A stretch of 64,000 bases of DNA from Myxococcaceae bacterium (GCA_004297725.1 SCUS01000193.1:1-64000), one strand, 5' to 3'. Shown: positions 30,235 through 39,143, counted from the stretch's first letter. Notes: generated by a model not told the origin, from the sequence alone. Made by a program: numbers and translations.

Positions 30235-30283
30235 GGGATGAGCCTCCTCGAGGCCGGGCAGGCCTCTCCAAACCTCTGGGAAT

Positions 30284-30826
30284 TCAGGCCTTCCGAAAGA
30301 TGTCCCGGGCCTGTTGCAGCAGCTGCTTCACCCGCCGCTGGGTGAACGGATCGAGCGGGCGACGCACGTGGAGCTCGACGCCCTCGGCGATGAGCACGTG
30401 CTCCCAGGTGCTGCGCGTCGGGTCGGCAGACGCGTCGACCGCGGCGGTCGCAGGCATCGCGGCGGGCGCGGCGGCGGGCGGGCCGTGCTTCGGGAGCAGC
30501 CCCGCGTGGCGCAGGTAGTCGACCGCCGACGATCCCGCGGGCGCGCGCGGCGGCGCCTCGACCGGGCCGTCATGCGACGACGTCGGCAACGGGAGCCCGG
30601 CGTCGAGGGCCTGCAGGTCGCGCGCGATGCGCCCCAGGCTGAGCCCCTCGGACTGGCGCTCTCGAATCCAGCGCACCCGCGCCACGTACTCGAAGGGGTA
30701 GCGCGCCCGAGGCCCCGAAGCGTCAGGGCCGCGCAGCAGCCCCTGCATCACATAGAACCTCAGGGTGCGCGCGGACTCCCCGGTCTGCTCCGCGAGCTCC
30801 GTGAGGGTCAACTCCTCGTCCGCCAT
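30284..30826 (-). CDS. MerR-family transcriptional regulator
   Basis: 180 aa from the ATG at MADEELTLTELAEQTG, with GAGAGG about five bases upstream. The winged HTH covers residues 7-75 (LTLTELAEQTGESARTLRFY, YPFEYVARVRWIRERQSEGLSLGRIARDL). The C-terminal half is Pro/Ala-rich and ends in VELHVRRPLDPFTQRRVKQLLQQARDIF. No Cys cluster is seen, so it is not a metal-sensing MerR of the classical type. It probably represses or activates its own promoter, which carries an inverted repeat, and controls the VWA gene downstream. Confidence 0.85.
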   Translation of the reverse strand: MADEELTLTELAEQTGESARTLRFYVMQGLLRGPDASGPRARYPFEYVARVRWIRERQSEGLSLGRIARDLQALDAGLPLPTSSHDGPVEAPPRAPAGSSAVDYLRHAGLLPKHGPPAAAPAAMPATAAVDASADPTRSTWEHVLIAEGVELHVRRPLDPFTQRRVKQLLQQARDIFRKA

Positions 30827-30887
30827 GTCGCCTCTCCACCGCGCGCCGCAGCGCAGCACCCGACCGCCTGAACCCCCGACTCCACGG

Positions 30888-30916
30888 CTATAAGATGACG
30901 ACAGTGCCAGTGTCAA
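30888..30916 (-). promoter_or_regulatory. Sigma-70-type promoter of the merR-VWA unit
   Basis: On the minus strand, a perfect TTGACA (-35, 30916-30911), exactly 17 bases, then TTATAG (-10, 30893-30888). The leader to the MerR ATG at 30826 is about 55 bases. The surrounding region is unusually AT-rich for this genome, supporting a real promoter. Confidence 0.7.
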
Positions 30917-30923
30917 CTGTCGT
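30898..30923. promoter_or_regulatory. Operator-like inverted repeat overlapping the merR promoter
   Basis: ACGACAGT (30898-30905), a 10-base spacer, then ACTGTCGT (30916-30923): perfect eight-base arms. It covers the -35 element and most of the -35/-10 spacer, the position where MerR-family proteins bind. Most likely the autoregulatory site of the MerR protein. Confidence 0.6.
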
Positions 30924-30982
30924 GATAATGGGGAGATGGGCGGGGTCGTCGGTTGACTCCCTCCGAAGGCTTGGACTCCCCT

Positions 30983-31546
30983 TCAGATCACCTTCAGATA
31001 CAGCTCGTCCAACCGGAGCACGCCTCCGAGCGCGTCGATCGGGGCCTCCTCGGAACCGCGATACTCCCGCAGGAGCCACCCACCGCCCGTCTGGCGGGTG
31101 AACACCTCGACGTGGCGCTCGGTCTGCGAGACCAGCACATGGTGCTGGAGCGACGGGATCGCGCGATAGCCCGACGCCTTCTCCCCGCGGTCGAAGCTCT
31201 CGGTGCCCTCGGAGAGCACTTCCAGCAGCAGGGTCGGGTTGGTGATGACGTCCCGGGTCCGCCCGTAGAATTCCAACGCGCCGCACACGACGCTCGCGTC
31301 GGGGTACACGAAGCCGTCGCGCGACGGGACGTAGACCTTCAGGTCCGAGGCGGCGACGCGGCAGGGCCCCCGACGCGTCAGCTGGTGCAGCTCGGCGAGG
31401 GCGTTGGCCACGATGAAGTTGTGCTCGGGCAGCGCGCCCGCCATCGCGTAGACCTCGCCGTCCCACAGGATGCTCTTCTCTTCGGCGCCCGCCTCCCGCA
31501 CGAGGTACTCGTCCGCCGACATCCGAAGCCGCGAGATCGCAGTCAT
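30983..31546 (-). CDS. Uma2-family (PD-(D/E)XK fold) protein
   Basis: 187 aa from the ATG at MTAISRLRMSADEYLVRE. Typical Uma2 order: EKSILWDGEVYAMAGALPEHN near the start, VYVPSRDGFVYPDASVVCG, then NPTLLLEVLSEGTESFDRGEKASGYRAIPSLQHHVLV. Asp (FVYPDASVV) and Glu (LLEVLS) lie where the restriction-like active site is expected. Uma2 proteins have no established cellular role. A truncated near-copy of the first 30 codons lies at 46211-46315, and a third member lies at 56187-56789. Confidence 0.9.
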   Translation of the reverse strand: MTAISRLRMSADEYLVREAGAEEKSILWDGEVYAMAGALPEHNFIVANALAELHQLTRRGPCRVAASDLKVYVPSRDGFVYPDASVVCGALEFYGRTRDVITNPTLLLEVLSEGTESFDRGEKASGYRAIPSLQHHVLVSQTERHVEVFTRQTGGGWLLREYRGSEEAPIDALGGVLRLDELYLKVI

Positions 31547-31812
31547 GCTCCTAAGGGTATCGCATCGCCTGGCTCCGCAGGCCCGGCCGACGCTCCCCCC
31601 TCCGCCAACGACGGGAGAAACGGGGAGGGGATCGTGCGCATCTTCGGACATGCGCCAGGGAAGCGCTCATCGTCACGAGGGTGGACCACGATCCAGCGGC
31701 GGCCATGCGCAGCACCGACGGGTTGATCGCGGTAGGCACCTCGCTGGGGCGCGTCGTCGCACCCGCGCTCGAACGCTTCCGGGCCGCGGGCGCGTGCTAA
31801 CCCCACCGCCCG

Positions 31813-33006
31813 ATGGTGAACCCACTCCCCCGACGCTGGCTCGCCGCCTCCGCGCTCACCGGGTCGGCGCTCGCGCTGCGCCTCGCCGCCCTCGCGCAGA
31901 CCGGCTGTCTCCCGCTGCGCACCGACGCCGCGTGGCGGACCACCCTCCGCGCCCGCGTCGAGACCATCGAGCACGTCGCCCTCGTCCCCGAGCGCGCCCG
32001 CTGGATCCGCCGCTTCGCGCTCCCCTCGCCCTTCACCCAGGCCTGCGACCTCGCCTCGACGCCCCGCGGCCTCGTGGTGGCCTCCTCGATCGACGCGCTC
32101 GGCGTCGACGGCGCGGCGCTCCACCGATGGGAGGGCGGACCCACCCCCCGCGAGCTCCTTCGCTGGGACGGCCAGGGGTTCCTCCGGGTGCACGCCTGGG
32201 GCGACACGCTGGTGGTGCCCGACGCCGACGCGCCCTTCCACCTGCTGCCCTTCGTGTTCGACCTCGACGTCGACGGGTACGTGTTCGTCTCGTCGCCCGA
32301 CGGGGCGCTCACCGACCGGCAGCGCGAGGTGCTGCCCGCCGCGTACCATGTGTTCGACGCCGCGCGCCTCGCCGACGGGCGCCTCGTGGCCTCGACCGGC
32401 GCCTACTCCCCGAGCGCCATCGCGTACGTCGGGGAGGGCGCGCCCGCGGTGCTCTTCGTCGACGACGGCGCGGGCCGTCCGTGGCGGCGCGCGCTGGAGC
32501 ATCCGTCGCCCGACGCGCGCGGCGTGCATCGCTTCACCTTCCTCCTCGCCCTGCCGGACGGGGCGCTGCTCGCGGGGACCGAGTCTCCTCGCGGTCCTGG
32601 CGCGGTGCGCATCGACGCACCGACGACGACGCCGACGGTGCACCCGATCGAGGGCATACACGGGCATGTATTGCGCTGGGCGCCCTGGGGCGCCGCCGTG
32701 CTCGCGGTGGTGCAGACCGGGTCGGGCACGGCGCTGCTGCGCTCGGACGACGGCGGGCGGCGCTTCACCGCGATGGCCGTGCCCCCGGAGCCGGAGAGCG
32801 TGGCGGCGGTGGGTGCGGCGCTCTACCTGCTGGCCGACGGGGCGCTGTACAGCACCGACGACGGCGTGACCTTCGCCGAGCGGGCGCCGCGGGTGGAGGC
32901 GCTGGCGCACCGGCCGTCGAGCCTGGTGGGCGCCCCCCTGGTGGTGCACCGAGGAAGCCTCTGGGCGGCGTCGACGCGCACGGGGGAGGTGTTCGAGGCG
33001 CGGTGA
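31813..33006 (+). CDS. Exported beta-propeller-like hypothetical
   Basis: 397 aa. The N-terminus (MVNPLPRRWLAASALTGSALALRLAALA) looks like a signal peptide or membrane anchor. Repeats such as LLRWDGQGFLRVHAWGDTLVVP, ALLRSDDGGRRFTAMAVPPE and ALYSTDDGVTFAERAPRVEALA are BNR/Asp-box-like blades, suggesting a propeller. No catalytic residues identified. The 266 bases upstream (31547-31812) hold no gene; a 31-codon ORF at 31705-31800 is unsupported. Confidence 0.65.
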   Translation: MVNPLPRRWLAASALTGSALALRLAALAQTGCLPLRTDAAWRTTLRARVETIEHVALVPERARWIRRFALPSPFTQACDLASTPRGLVVASSIDALGVDGAALHRWEGGPTPRELLRWDGQGFLRVHAWGDTLVVPDADAPFHLLPFVFDLDVDGYVFVSSPDGALTDRQREVLPAAYHVFDAARLADGRLVASTGAYSPSAIAYVGEGAPAVLFVDDGAGRPWRRALEHPSPDARGVHRFTFLLALPDGALLAGTESPRGPGAVRIDAPTTTPTVHPIEGIHGHVLRWAPWGAAVLAVVQTGSGTALLRSDDGGRRFTAMAVPPEPESVAAVGAALYLLADGALYSTDDGVTFAERAPRVEALAHRPSSLVGAPLVVHRGSLWAASTRTGEVFEAR

Positions 33007-33138
33007 GGGGGGAGAGTCTCTACCGCTGCGAAGTCAGGGCAAGGTCGAAGCTCGGGCGGCCCTCTTCCCCGCTGCCGCGCACACTACTGCACACGTCGGC
33101 GCGGGCCCCGAGCGATCTCGTGCGAGGCGCCGCGTGCG

Positions 33139-33312
33139 TCAGGTCGCGGAGTCCTTCTGCCGCGTGGCCTTCACGCCGGTGAGGATGGCGATGCCGATCA
33201 GGATGATCGCGCCCACGCCGATGAAGGCCGTCGGAACGTGGGCCAGCACGGCGGCGTAGATCAGGCCGCCGATCACCATCAGGAAGCCGATCATATAGAG
33301 CCCGAAGGACAT
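33139..33312 (-). CDS. Small two-helix membrane protein
   Basis: 57 aa from the ATG at MSFGLYMIGFLMVIGG. Two hydrophobic helices (about residues 2-21 and 26-45) and a short basic tail, KATRQKDSAT. No known motif. Hydrophobic composition and a clean ATG support it as a real gene. The 289 bases between it and the radical SAM gene contain only a (GCGT)5 run. Confidence 0.6.
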   Translation of the reverse strand: MSFGLYMIGFLMVIGGLIYAAVLAHVPTAFIGVGAIILIGIAILTGVKATRQKDSAT

Positions 33313-33490
33313 TGGAGTTCGCTCTCCGTCGCTGGCGCGACGACACATGCGCCGGTCGATCCCAGGGCGGGACCGAGCGGTGGACGAGCCGTACCTCAGC
33401 AGAATGCGGGCCACCGCGAAGGGCCACGCGGACCGGGCGCGAGCGGCCGACCGAGGGGCGACGGCCATGGGGGGAAACCCCTCGGATGGG

Positions 33491-33510
33491 GCGTGCGTGC
33501 GTGCGTGCGT
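33491..33510. repeat. (GCGT)5 microsatellite
   Basis: Five perfect tandem GCGT units in the intergenic region between the small membrane protein and the radical SAM gene. Simple repeats of this kind are prone to slippage; no regulatory role can be read from it. Confidence 0.9.
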
Positions 33511-33601
33511 CGGGGAGACGGGACGCGGATCGTCCGGTCGTCGGGCAGAGGCCCCGGGCTGGAGCTGGTCGCGCGGACGGGGCGCACCACCACGGGGTCG
33601 A

Positions 33602-34474
33602 TCAGAGACCGCGCGACCCCTCCGGGCGGAGCTGGATGCGCCCATCGAGCGCCGCGTCGAGGGTCGCGACGATGCGCGCGCGGTCGTGCGGGAGGCGCCC
33701 GCCCAGGGGCAGGTGGTTCGACGCGTGGTTGGTGCGAAACAGCGCGTCGGTGGGCCTCGCCTCGGCCACGAAGGTCCGCAGCTCCCGCAGCAGCGCCGGG
33801 ACCGCCGGGAGCTCGAAGCGCCCCCGCGCGACGAGCGTCGCGAGCGGCGTCCCGGGCACCACCGTCAGCGTCAGCGCCGAGAGGAACTCCGGGTCCATCT
33901 CGGTCGCGAGTCCGGCCGAGGCGAGCGCGTGCTCGTCGCTGCGCTCGACGCCGCCCGCGCCCAGCAGGAAGATCACCGAGAGGGCCATGCCCGCGCGCTT
34001 CGCCCGCCGCGCGGCCTCGACGTGCTCGGCGTGGTCCTGCCCCTTGGCGATGCGCTTGAGGGTCACGTCGTCGCCCGACTCGGGGCCGATGTAGAGCAGC
34101 GAGAGCCCCTCGGCGCGCAGCGTCGCGAGCTCCTCGTCGGTCTTCCCGATCACGTTGCGCGCCATCGCGTAGCACGACACCCGGCGCAGCGACGGGAACG
34201 CCTCCCGGCACGCCGCCAGGATCGCTCGCCAGTGCGCGAGCGGCAGCACGAGCGCGTCGCCGTCCGCCACGAAGACCTTGTCGACCCGGTGGCCGAAGCG
34301 CCGCCCCGCGGCCTCGACGTCGGCGAGCGTCTCCGCGAGGTCGCGCACCCGGAAGGTCTTCTCGCGGTACATGTCGCAGTAGACGCAGCGGTTCCACGAG
34401 CAGCCGATGGTGGCCTGGAGGATGTACGCGTCGGCCTCGCTGGGCGGCCGGTAGAGCTTGCCTTCGTAGCGCAT
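33602..34474 (-). CDS. Radical SAM protein
   Basis: 290 aa from the ATG at MRYEGKLYRPPSEADAYILQ. The cluster motif is CSWNRCVYC (CX4CX2C), followed by DMYREKTF, as in an uncharacterised radical SAM group with GCSxNxCxFCDMY. LLYIGPESGDDVTLKRIAKG and a short C-terminal domain complete the protein. It should bind a [4Fe-4S] cluster and SAM; substrate unknown. Its stop-proximal region is followed downstream by the small membrane protein gene. Upstream lies the FG-GAP lipoprotein gene with an 8-base gap, so the two are probably co-transcribed. Confidence 0.85.
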   Translation of the reverse strand: MRYEGKLYRPPSEADAYILQATIGCSWNRCVYCDMYREKTFRVRDLAETLADVEAAGRRFGHRVDKVFVADGDALVLPLAHWRAILAACREAFPSLRRVSCYAMARNVIGKTDEELATLRAEGLSLLYIGPESGDDVTLKRIAKGQDHAEHVEAARRAKRAGMALSVIFLLGAGGVERSDEHALASAGLATEMDPEFLSALTLTVVPGTPLATLVARGRFELPAVPALLRELRTFVAEARPTDALFRTNHASNHLPLGGRLPHDRARIVATLDAALDGRIQLRPEGSRGL

Positions 34475-34482
34475 GGCGTGGG

Positions 34483-36810
34483 TCAGTCGACGAGGCGGTT
34501 GTTGGTCACCGCGACCACGGCGGAGCCCCCGTAGGCGTTGACGTAGACGAGGTCGAGGTCGCCGTCGCCATCGACGTCGTAGGGGAAGGCCCCGCGCGGA
34601 ATCTGCAGCCGCAGCAGCCTCGTGGCCCCTCGCGCGTCGACCCGGTAGATGGAGGTCGCGAGCTGGTTGTCGGCCGCGAGCACCTCCAGCCGGCCGTCGT
34701 TGTCGAGGTCGGCGAGGGTGAGCTCCACCACCGGGTCGATGGGCCCGAGCGCCTCGCGCGCGAAGACCCCGGCGCCGTTGTTGCGCAGCAGCTCCAGCTG
34801 CGAGGCGCGGCTGTTGGTGACGACCACGTCGAGGTCGCCGTCGCCGTCGACGTCGCCCGCCTTCGGGTACCAGATCTCGTCGGTGCTCGCGCCGGGGAAG
34901 ACCTGCCCCGCCATGAGCCTCCGCGCCGGGTCGCCGTGGAGCACCGTCATCGCGTGGGCCTCGTTGTCGACCACGAGGGCGTCGACGGCGCCGTCGCGGT
35001 TCCAGTCGCCGGCGGCGAGGTAGCCGACGTCGCCGCGGAAGGCGCTGGTCACCGTCGGGCCGAAGGCGCCAGGCGCCGTCGCGAGCGCCACGCCGAGCCC
35101 GCCGGCGGTCGAGAACACCAGGTCGGGCAGCGCGTCGCCGTCGACGCGCACGAACACCCGGCTGTACATGGTGACGTCCGAGCGGCGCTCGGCGCCGAAC
35201 GCGCAGCCGCCCGCTCCAGGCCACACGGAGAGCACCCCCGCGGCCGAGGAGAAGACGTCCGGGCGGCCGTCGCCGGTGATGTCCGCCACGCCTCGGTAGA
35301 CGCTCATCCCGGGGCCCGCGCAGGTGCTCCGCGCGCCGAGCCGACGGTCGGCCTGGAAGGGCCAGCGGTCGAGGGCGTTCCCAGCCCGAGCGACGACGAG
35401 GCTGAGGGGCGCAGCGCCGTCGAGCGCGGCGATCTGCTGGTTGCGCGAGACGCTCTCCGGAACGAACGCGCTGAGCTCGGGCGCGCGGAGCCGCCGGCCG
35501 CCGCGGTTGTGGGCCACGAAGCGCCCGTCGAGGACGACGTCGTTGCGGCCGTCGCCGTCGGCGTCGGTGATCACCGGCAGGCGGCTGTTGGGGCGGGTGT
35601 TCTCGTAGTCCCTCCGGTCGGGGAAGCTGCCCGTGCCGTCGCCATAGAGGAGCTGGAGGAGGTCGTCGCTGGTGGTGGCGAGGGGCTGGCCGATGACGAC
35701 GAGGTCGGTGTGTCGGTCGCCGTCGAGGTCGCCCGCGGCGAGCTGCACCGGCCGAGGGACGGCGTAGGCCGCGGCGCGGCTGAGGGCCCCGGAGGCCTGG
35801 CCGAGCAGCACCGTGACCTGGGCGTTGTCGGCGATGACGAGGTCGTCGCGGGCGTCGCCGTCGAGGCGCGCCACCAGCATGCGCGAGGGTTGCGCGCAGC
35901 CCGCGCAGGTCGCCGGGAGGCCCGCGGCGAAGCGCCCACCGCCGAGGCCGCGGTAGACGACGGTGCCGTTGACGAGGTCGGGCGCGCCGTCGCCGTCGAA
36001 GTCGCCGACGGCGGTGGGGGCGTCGCCGAGGGTGATGGTGGTGGGCACCCTCGTGAAGCCGCCGGCCGCCGTGCGGAGGTGCACGACGGGCGAGCGGAGC
36101 GACGAGTCGATGAGGTCCGAGCGGCCGTCGCGGTCGAGGTCGGCGGCGAGCCGCGCGGTGAAGGTCAGGGCCTCGACGGGCGCGAAGGTGCCGTCGCCGC
36201 GGCCGCGCGCGATGTACGAGTTGGGCGTCGAGGCGGACTGCACCCGCACGAGCACGTCGACGCGGCGGTCGCCGTCGAAGTCGGCGTAGTCGAGCGAGGC
36301 GGAGTAGCCGGTGACGACGAAGCTCCCGGCCGGGACGAAGTCGGCGCCCGGCCGCGCGACGGCGAAGGTGACGCGCACCGACCCGACGGGGTTGAAGGTG
36401 TCGAGCAGCACCGACTCGCGGAGGCCGTCGCCGGTGAGGTCGGCGGCGACGGCGTACGAGGTGCCGAGGCGGGTCCACTCCTCCGGGGCGTCGAAGGCGA
36501 GGCGGCCGGTGACCGCGCCAGCGTCGACGGGCGGGCCGCCGTCGCGCGCGACGTCGACGGGGGACGGCGCGTCGACGGGGCGCACGTCGACGGCCGCGGC
36601 GTCGGGGCGGTCGAGGGCGGGGACGTCGGTGGGGCGGTCGAGGGCGGGGACGTCGGCCGGGCGGTCGAGGGCGGGGACGTCGAGGGCGGGGACGTCGCGC
36701 GTCGAGGCGTCGCGGGGCGGGTCGACGAGCGGCTCGGTGCCGCAGCCCCAGGCGTACGAGCCGAGGGCGGCGAGGCAGAGGCGGCGAAGACGGAGGGCGG
36801 GGGGTGGCAT
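34483..36810 (-). CDS. FG-GAP/VCBS repeat beta-propeller lipoprotein
   Basis: 775 aa from the ATG at MPPPALRLRRLCLAALGSYAWGC, whose signal ends at a lipidatable Cys. A linker rich in DVPALDRP repeats follows, then about a dozen FG-GAP/VCBS units with Ca2+ loops such as DLTGDGLRE, DFDGDRRVD, DLDRDGRSD and DVDGDGDLD. It should fold as a multi-bladed propeller on the outside of the cell, a frequent adhesion or sugar-binding architecture. No catalytic domain seen. Divergent from the methyltransferase, 169 bases apart. Confidence 0.85.
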   Translation of the reverse strand: MPPPALRLRRLCLAALGSYAWGCGTEPLVDPPRDASTRDVPALDVPALDRPADVPALDRPTDVPALDRPDAAAVDVRPVDAPSPVDVARDGGPPVDAGAVTGRLAFDAPEEWTRLGTSYAVAADLTGDGLRESVLLDTFNPVGSVRVTFAVARPGADFVPAGSFVVTGYSASLDYADFDGDRRVDVLVRVQSASTPNSYIARGRGDGTFAPVEALTFTARLAADLDRDGRSDLIDSSLRSPVVHLRTAAGGFTRVPTTITLGDAPTAVGDFDGDGAPDLVNGTVVYRGLGGGRFAAGLPATCAGCAQPSRMLVARLDGDARDDLVIADNAQVTVLLGQASGALSRAAAYAVPRPVQLAAGDLDGDRHTDLVVIGQPLATTSDDLLQLLYGDGTGSFPDRRDYENTRPNSRLPVITDADGDGRNDVVLDGRFVAHNRGGRRLRAPELSAFVPESVSRNQQIAALDGAAPLSLVVARAGNALDRWPFQADRRLGARSTCAGPGMSVYRGVADITGDGRPDVFSSAAGVLSVWPGAGGCAFGAERRSDVTMYSRVFVRVDGDALPDLVFSTAGGLGVALATAPGAFGPTVTSAFRGDVGYLAAGDWNRDGAVDALVVDNEAHAMTVLHGDPARRLMAGQVFPGASTDEIWYPKAGDVDGDGDLDVVVTNSRASQLELLRNNGAGVFAREALGPIDPVVELTLADLDNDGRLEVLAADNQLATSIYRVDARGATRLLRLQIPRGAFPYDVDGDGDLDLVYVNAYGGSAVVAVTNNRLVD
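36607..36699. repeat. Tandem 27-base coding repeat (DVPALDRPx linker)
   Basis: Three to four copies of a 27-base unit encoding DVPALDRP plus one variable residue, within the post-signal linker of the FG-GAP lipoprotein. The nucleotide copies are nearly identical, implying recent expansion. Confidence 0.8.
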
Positions 36811-36979
36811 CGGGGGGGCGCCACCATACCGCTCCCGGCGCACGTCGGGCCCGGGGCCCGCGCATCGTGGCAACCGCGACGGAGCCCCGCCGAGGAGCGA
36901 CGGGCAATCGGCCTCCGCGCCTCCCGCTCCACGCCTGAGGGCGCCGCCCCGCACGCTCCGCGTGGTATGCCTCCCTCTC

Positions 36980-37702
36980 GTGAAGACGCTCCCCGCCGTG
37001 ATGCTGCTCGCCCCCGCGCTCCAGGCCTGCGCGCACGGTGCGTCGACCGGTCCCTGCCCCGACCCGCATGGGCACGCCGCCATGCACGGTCACCAGGGCG
37101 CGGCCGCGACGGGCGATCAGCCCGGGTACCACCACCGCTTCGACAACCCCGCGCAGTGGGCGCAGCGCTTCGAGGGCCCCGAGCGCGACGCGTGGCAGCG
37201 GCCCGACCTCGTGCTCTCTGCGCTCGCCCTCGCGCCCGACGCGCGCGTGGCCGACGTGGGCGCGGGCACGGGGTACTTCTCCGTGCGCCTCGCGCGCGCG
37301 GTGCCGCAGGGGCGGGTATGGGCCGTCGACGTCGAGCCGACGATGGTGCGCTGGGTTCTCGACCGGGCGCGCCGAGAGCAGATCGCCAACCTCACCGCGG
37401 TGCTGAGCTCGGCCGACGACGCGCTGCTGCCCGAGCCCGTCGACCTCGTGCTGGTCGTGGACACGTACCACCACATCGACGCGCGCACGGCCTACTTCAC
37501 CCGGCTGCGGAGCTCGCTGCGCCCGGGCGGGCGCGTGGCCGTCGTCGACTTCAGGCTCGACTCGCCGGAGGGCCCGCCCGTCTCCATGCGCCTCGCCCCG
37601 GAGGCGGTGCGCGCCGAGATGGAGGCCGCGGGATACGCCCTCGCGGGCTCGCTCGACACGCTCCCACGCCAGTACGTGCTGATCTTCCGCGTGGCGCAGT
37701 GA
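36980..37702 (+). CDS. SAM-dependent methyltransferase with a lipoprotein signal
   Basis: 240 aa from a GTG at MKTLPAVMLLAPALQAC; the Cys follows a good lipobox (ALQAC). The linker is His-rich (DPHGHAAMHGHQ). The class I methyltransferase core has RVADVGAGTGYFSVRLAR (SAM loop), VWAVDVEPTMV, LVLVVDTYHHI and LRPGGRVAVVDF. A secreted SAM enzyme is odd because SAM is cytosolic; either the signal does not function or the protein acts differently. The GTG start is the only one that gives the signal. The next gene overlaps its stop by four bases. Confidence 0.75.
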   Translation: MKTLPAVMLLAPALQACAHGASTGPCPDPHGHAAMHGHQGAAATGDQPGYHHRFDNPAQWAQRFEGPERDAWQRPDLVLSALALAPDARVADVGAGTGYFSVRLARAVPQGRVWAVDVEPTMVRWVLDRARREQIANLTAVLSSADDALLPEPVDLVLVVDTYHHIDARTAYFTRLRSSLRPGGRVAVVDFRLDSPEGPPVSMRLAPEAVRAEMEAAGYALAGSLDTLPRQYVLIFRVAQ

Positions 37703-38697
37703 TCGCCCCGGCGCGCCCTCGCAGTTCCGCCGCCGGGATCGGGCATGGTCGCACCGCGCTCGTCACGCACACCGCTCGGGCGGCGTTGTCCGCGATGGTC
37801 TTCCTCGGGTGCGTCCGGGACGAGTGGACCTTCCCGACGCCGCGCGACGCCTCGACCGACGCGACCACGACCGACGCGACCACGACCGACACGACCGTGG
37901 CCGACACGACCACGACCGACACGACCACGACCGACAGCGACGCGACCGACGCGACCCCGGCGGACGGCGCCGCTCCCGACGTGACCGCTCCCGACGTGGG
38001 CGCCGCGGACGACCGCGCCGCGAGCGACGCGACCGCGTGCGGCGAGGGTCCGCTCACCCTCTACCGCGGCGAGGGCACGACGCTCGACTCGGCCGGCGAC
38101 CAGCACGCCGCCGCGACCGGGGAAGTGGCCTACGTCGAAGGGCGCTTCGGCCAGGGCTTCTCCATCAACGGACCGCGCAACTTCGTGACCATCCCGCCGA
38201 CCGTGGGCAACTTCGACGGAGACTTCACCATCGCCCTGTGGTTCAAGACGAGGTACTGGGGCGTGATGCTCGGGCGCCGCGCGGGCTGCTGGAGCGTCCC
38301 GCCCTACACCGGCCAGGACTTCGACCTCACCCCCGAGGGCTACGTCGCCGTCGAGGTGTTCACCTCCGGCCCCGGGTACTTCTCGGTGCACTCGCCGCCG
38401 GGCTTCAACGACAACGCCTGGCACCACGCCGCGATGGTGCGCCGCGGCGACGTATTCGAGCTCGTCGTCGACGGATCGAGCACGGCGACGCACGCCATCT
38501 CCGGGGACTTCGTCGACCCCACGCGGTCGCCGAGCTACCTCGGCGTCGGGCGCTGCACCCCCGGCGCGCCGGGCAACAACGGCACCCACGACGGCCGCAC
38601 CTGGTACACGGGGGCGCTCGACGAGGTGGCCTACTACAACCGGGCGCTCTCGCCCGACGAGCTCATGGCGCAGGCGCGGGGGCTCTGCGCCCCCTGA
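37699..38697 (+). CDS. LamG/concanavalin-like domain lipoprotein
   Basis: 332 aa from a GTG overlapping the methyltransferase stop (GTGA). The hydrophobic stretch ALSAMVFLGC gives a lipobox near residue 38. A low-complexity linker of DATTTD/DTTTTD repeats follows. Residues about 125-332 form a LamG-like jelly roll: LDSAGDQHAAATGEVAYVEGRFGQG, FTIALWFKTRYWG, NAWHHAAMVRRGDVFELVVDG and TGALDEVAYYNRALSPDEL. Surface carbohydrate or protein binding is likely. Translational coupling to the methyltransferase gene is unusual. Confidence 0.78.
   Translation: MIAPARPRSSAAGIGHGRTALVTHTARAALSAMVFLGCVRDEWTFPTPRDASTDATTTDATTTDTTVADTTTTDTTTTDSDATDATPADGAAPDVTAPDVGAADDRAASDATACGEGPLTLYRGEGTTLDSAGDQHAAATGEVAYVEGRFGQGFSINGPRNFVTIPPTVGNFDGDFTIALWFKTRYWGVMLGRRAGCWSVPPYTGQDFDLTPEGYVAVEVFTSGPGYFSVHSPPGFNDNAWHHAAMVRRGDVFELVVDGSSTATHAISGDFVDPTRSPSYLGVGRCTPGAPGNNGTHDGRTWYTGALDEVAYYNRALSPDELMAQARGLCAP
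37852..37956. repeat. DATTTD-type coding microsatellite
   Basis: Imperfect tandem copies of a GAC-rich 15- to 18-base unit encoding D-T/A-T-T-T, in the linker of the LamG lipoprotein. It parallels the DVPALDRP repeats in the neighbouring FG-GAP lipoprotein. Confidence 0.75.
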
Positions 38698-38791
38698 TGC
38701 TGTCGGCGCCCGCCCGCGCGCTCCATGTGCCGTGGCCCACGGGTGCCCACCCCGGGACGATGCGCAGCACCGACGCGCGCAGGCCTCCCGG

Positions 38792-39085
38792 TCAGTCGAA
38801 GAGCACCCACCCGACGACCGGCCGGGTCCAGTCGAGGTCCCCGTCGGACTGCTCGGCGGCGTCGCGGGCCAGCACCGCTCGCCGGTGCTCGTAGGTGGCC
38901 ATGGCGTGGGCGGTCGACGCCCCGGCGGAGGGGCTCGGGGGCCGCAGCGCCATGACCTCGTTGCACGCCGCGGTCGACTCGGCGCGGTGGGCCTCGCACG
39001 CGGGCAGCAGGTAGCTCTCCGCGCCTCGCCCGAGGGTCGCCTCGGACTCGCACCATGCGCAACGCAGCCAGCGTCGGTATCGCAT
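38792..39085 (-). CDS. Small Cys/His-containing hypothetical
   Basis: 97 aa from the ATG at MRYRRWLRCAWCESEATLG; an ATG nine bases upstream is also possible. CAWC and a later CEAH could form a Zn site. The remainder is polar. No family recognised. It is divergent from the 148-aa gene, 58 bases away, so the small region could hold a shared promoter. Support rests on the Cys/His pattern and the neat fit between neighbours. Confidence 0.5.
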   Translation of the reverse strand: MRYRRWLRCAWCESEATLGRGAESYLLPACEAHRAESTAACNEVMALRPPSPSAGASTAHAMATYEHRRAVLARDAAEQSDGDLDWTRPVVGWVLFD

Positions 39086-39143
39086 CGCGGCCATGCTAGC
39101 GCAGGGCACGACCGCGGGGGCGCGAGCGTGGGACACTGGCGCG

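Noticed and set aside
31705-31800. 31-codon ORF beginning MRSTDGL
   Set aside because: Too short, no ribosome site or homology. Its first 16 bases recur at 38760, but no further similarity follows.
33491-33510. (GCGT)5 as a phase-variation switch
   Set aside because: It is intergenic and downstream of the nearest gene starts, so slippage would not change a frame or an obvious promoter.
34936-37698. Long N-terminal extension of the LamG lipoprotein
   Set aside because: The upstream part is antisense to the FG-GAP gene and overlaps the methyltransferase; the GTG at 37699 with a signal and lipobox fits better.
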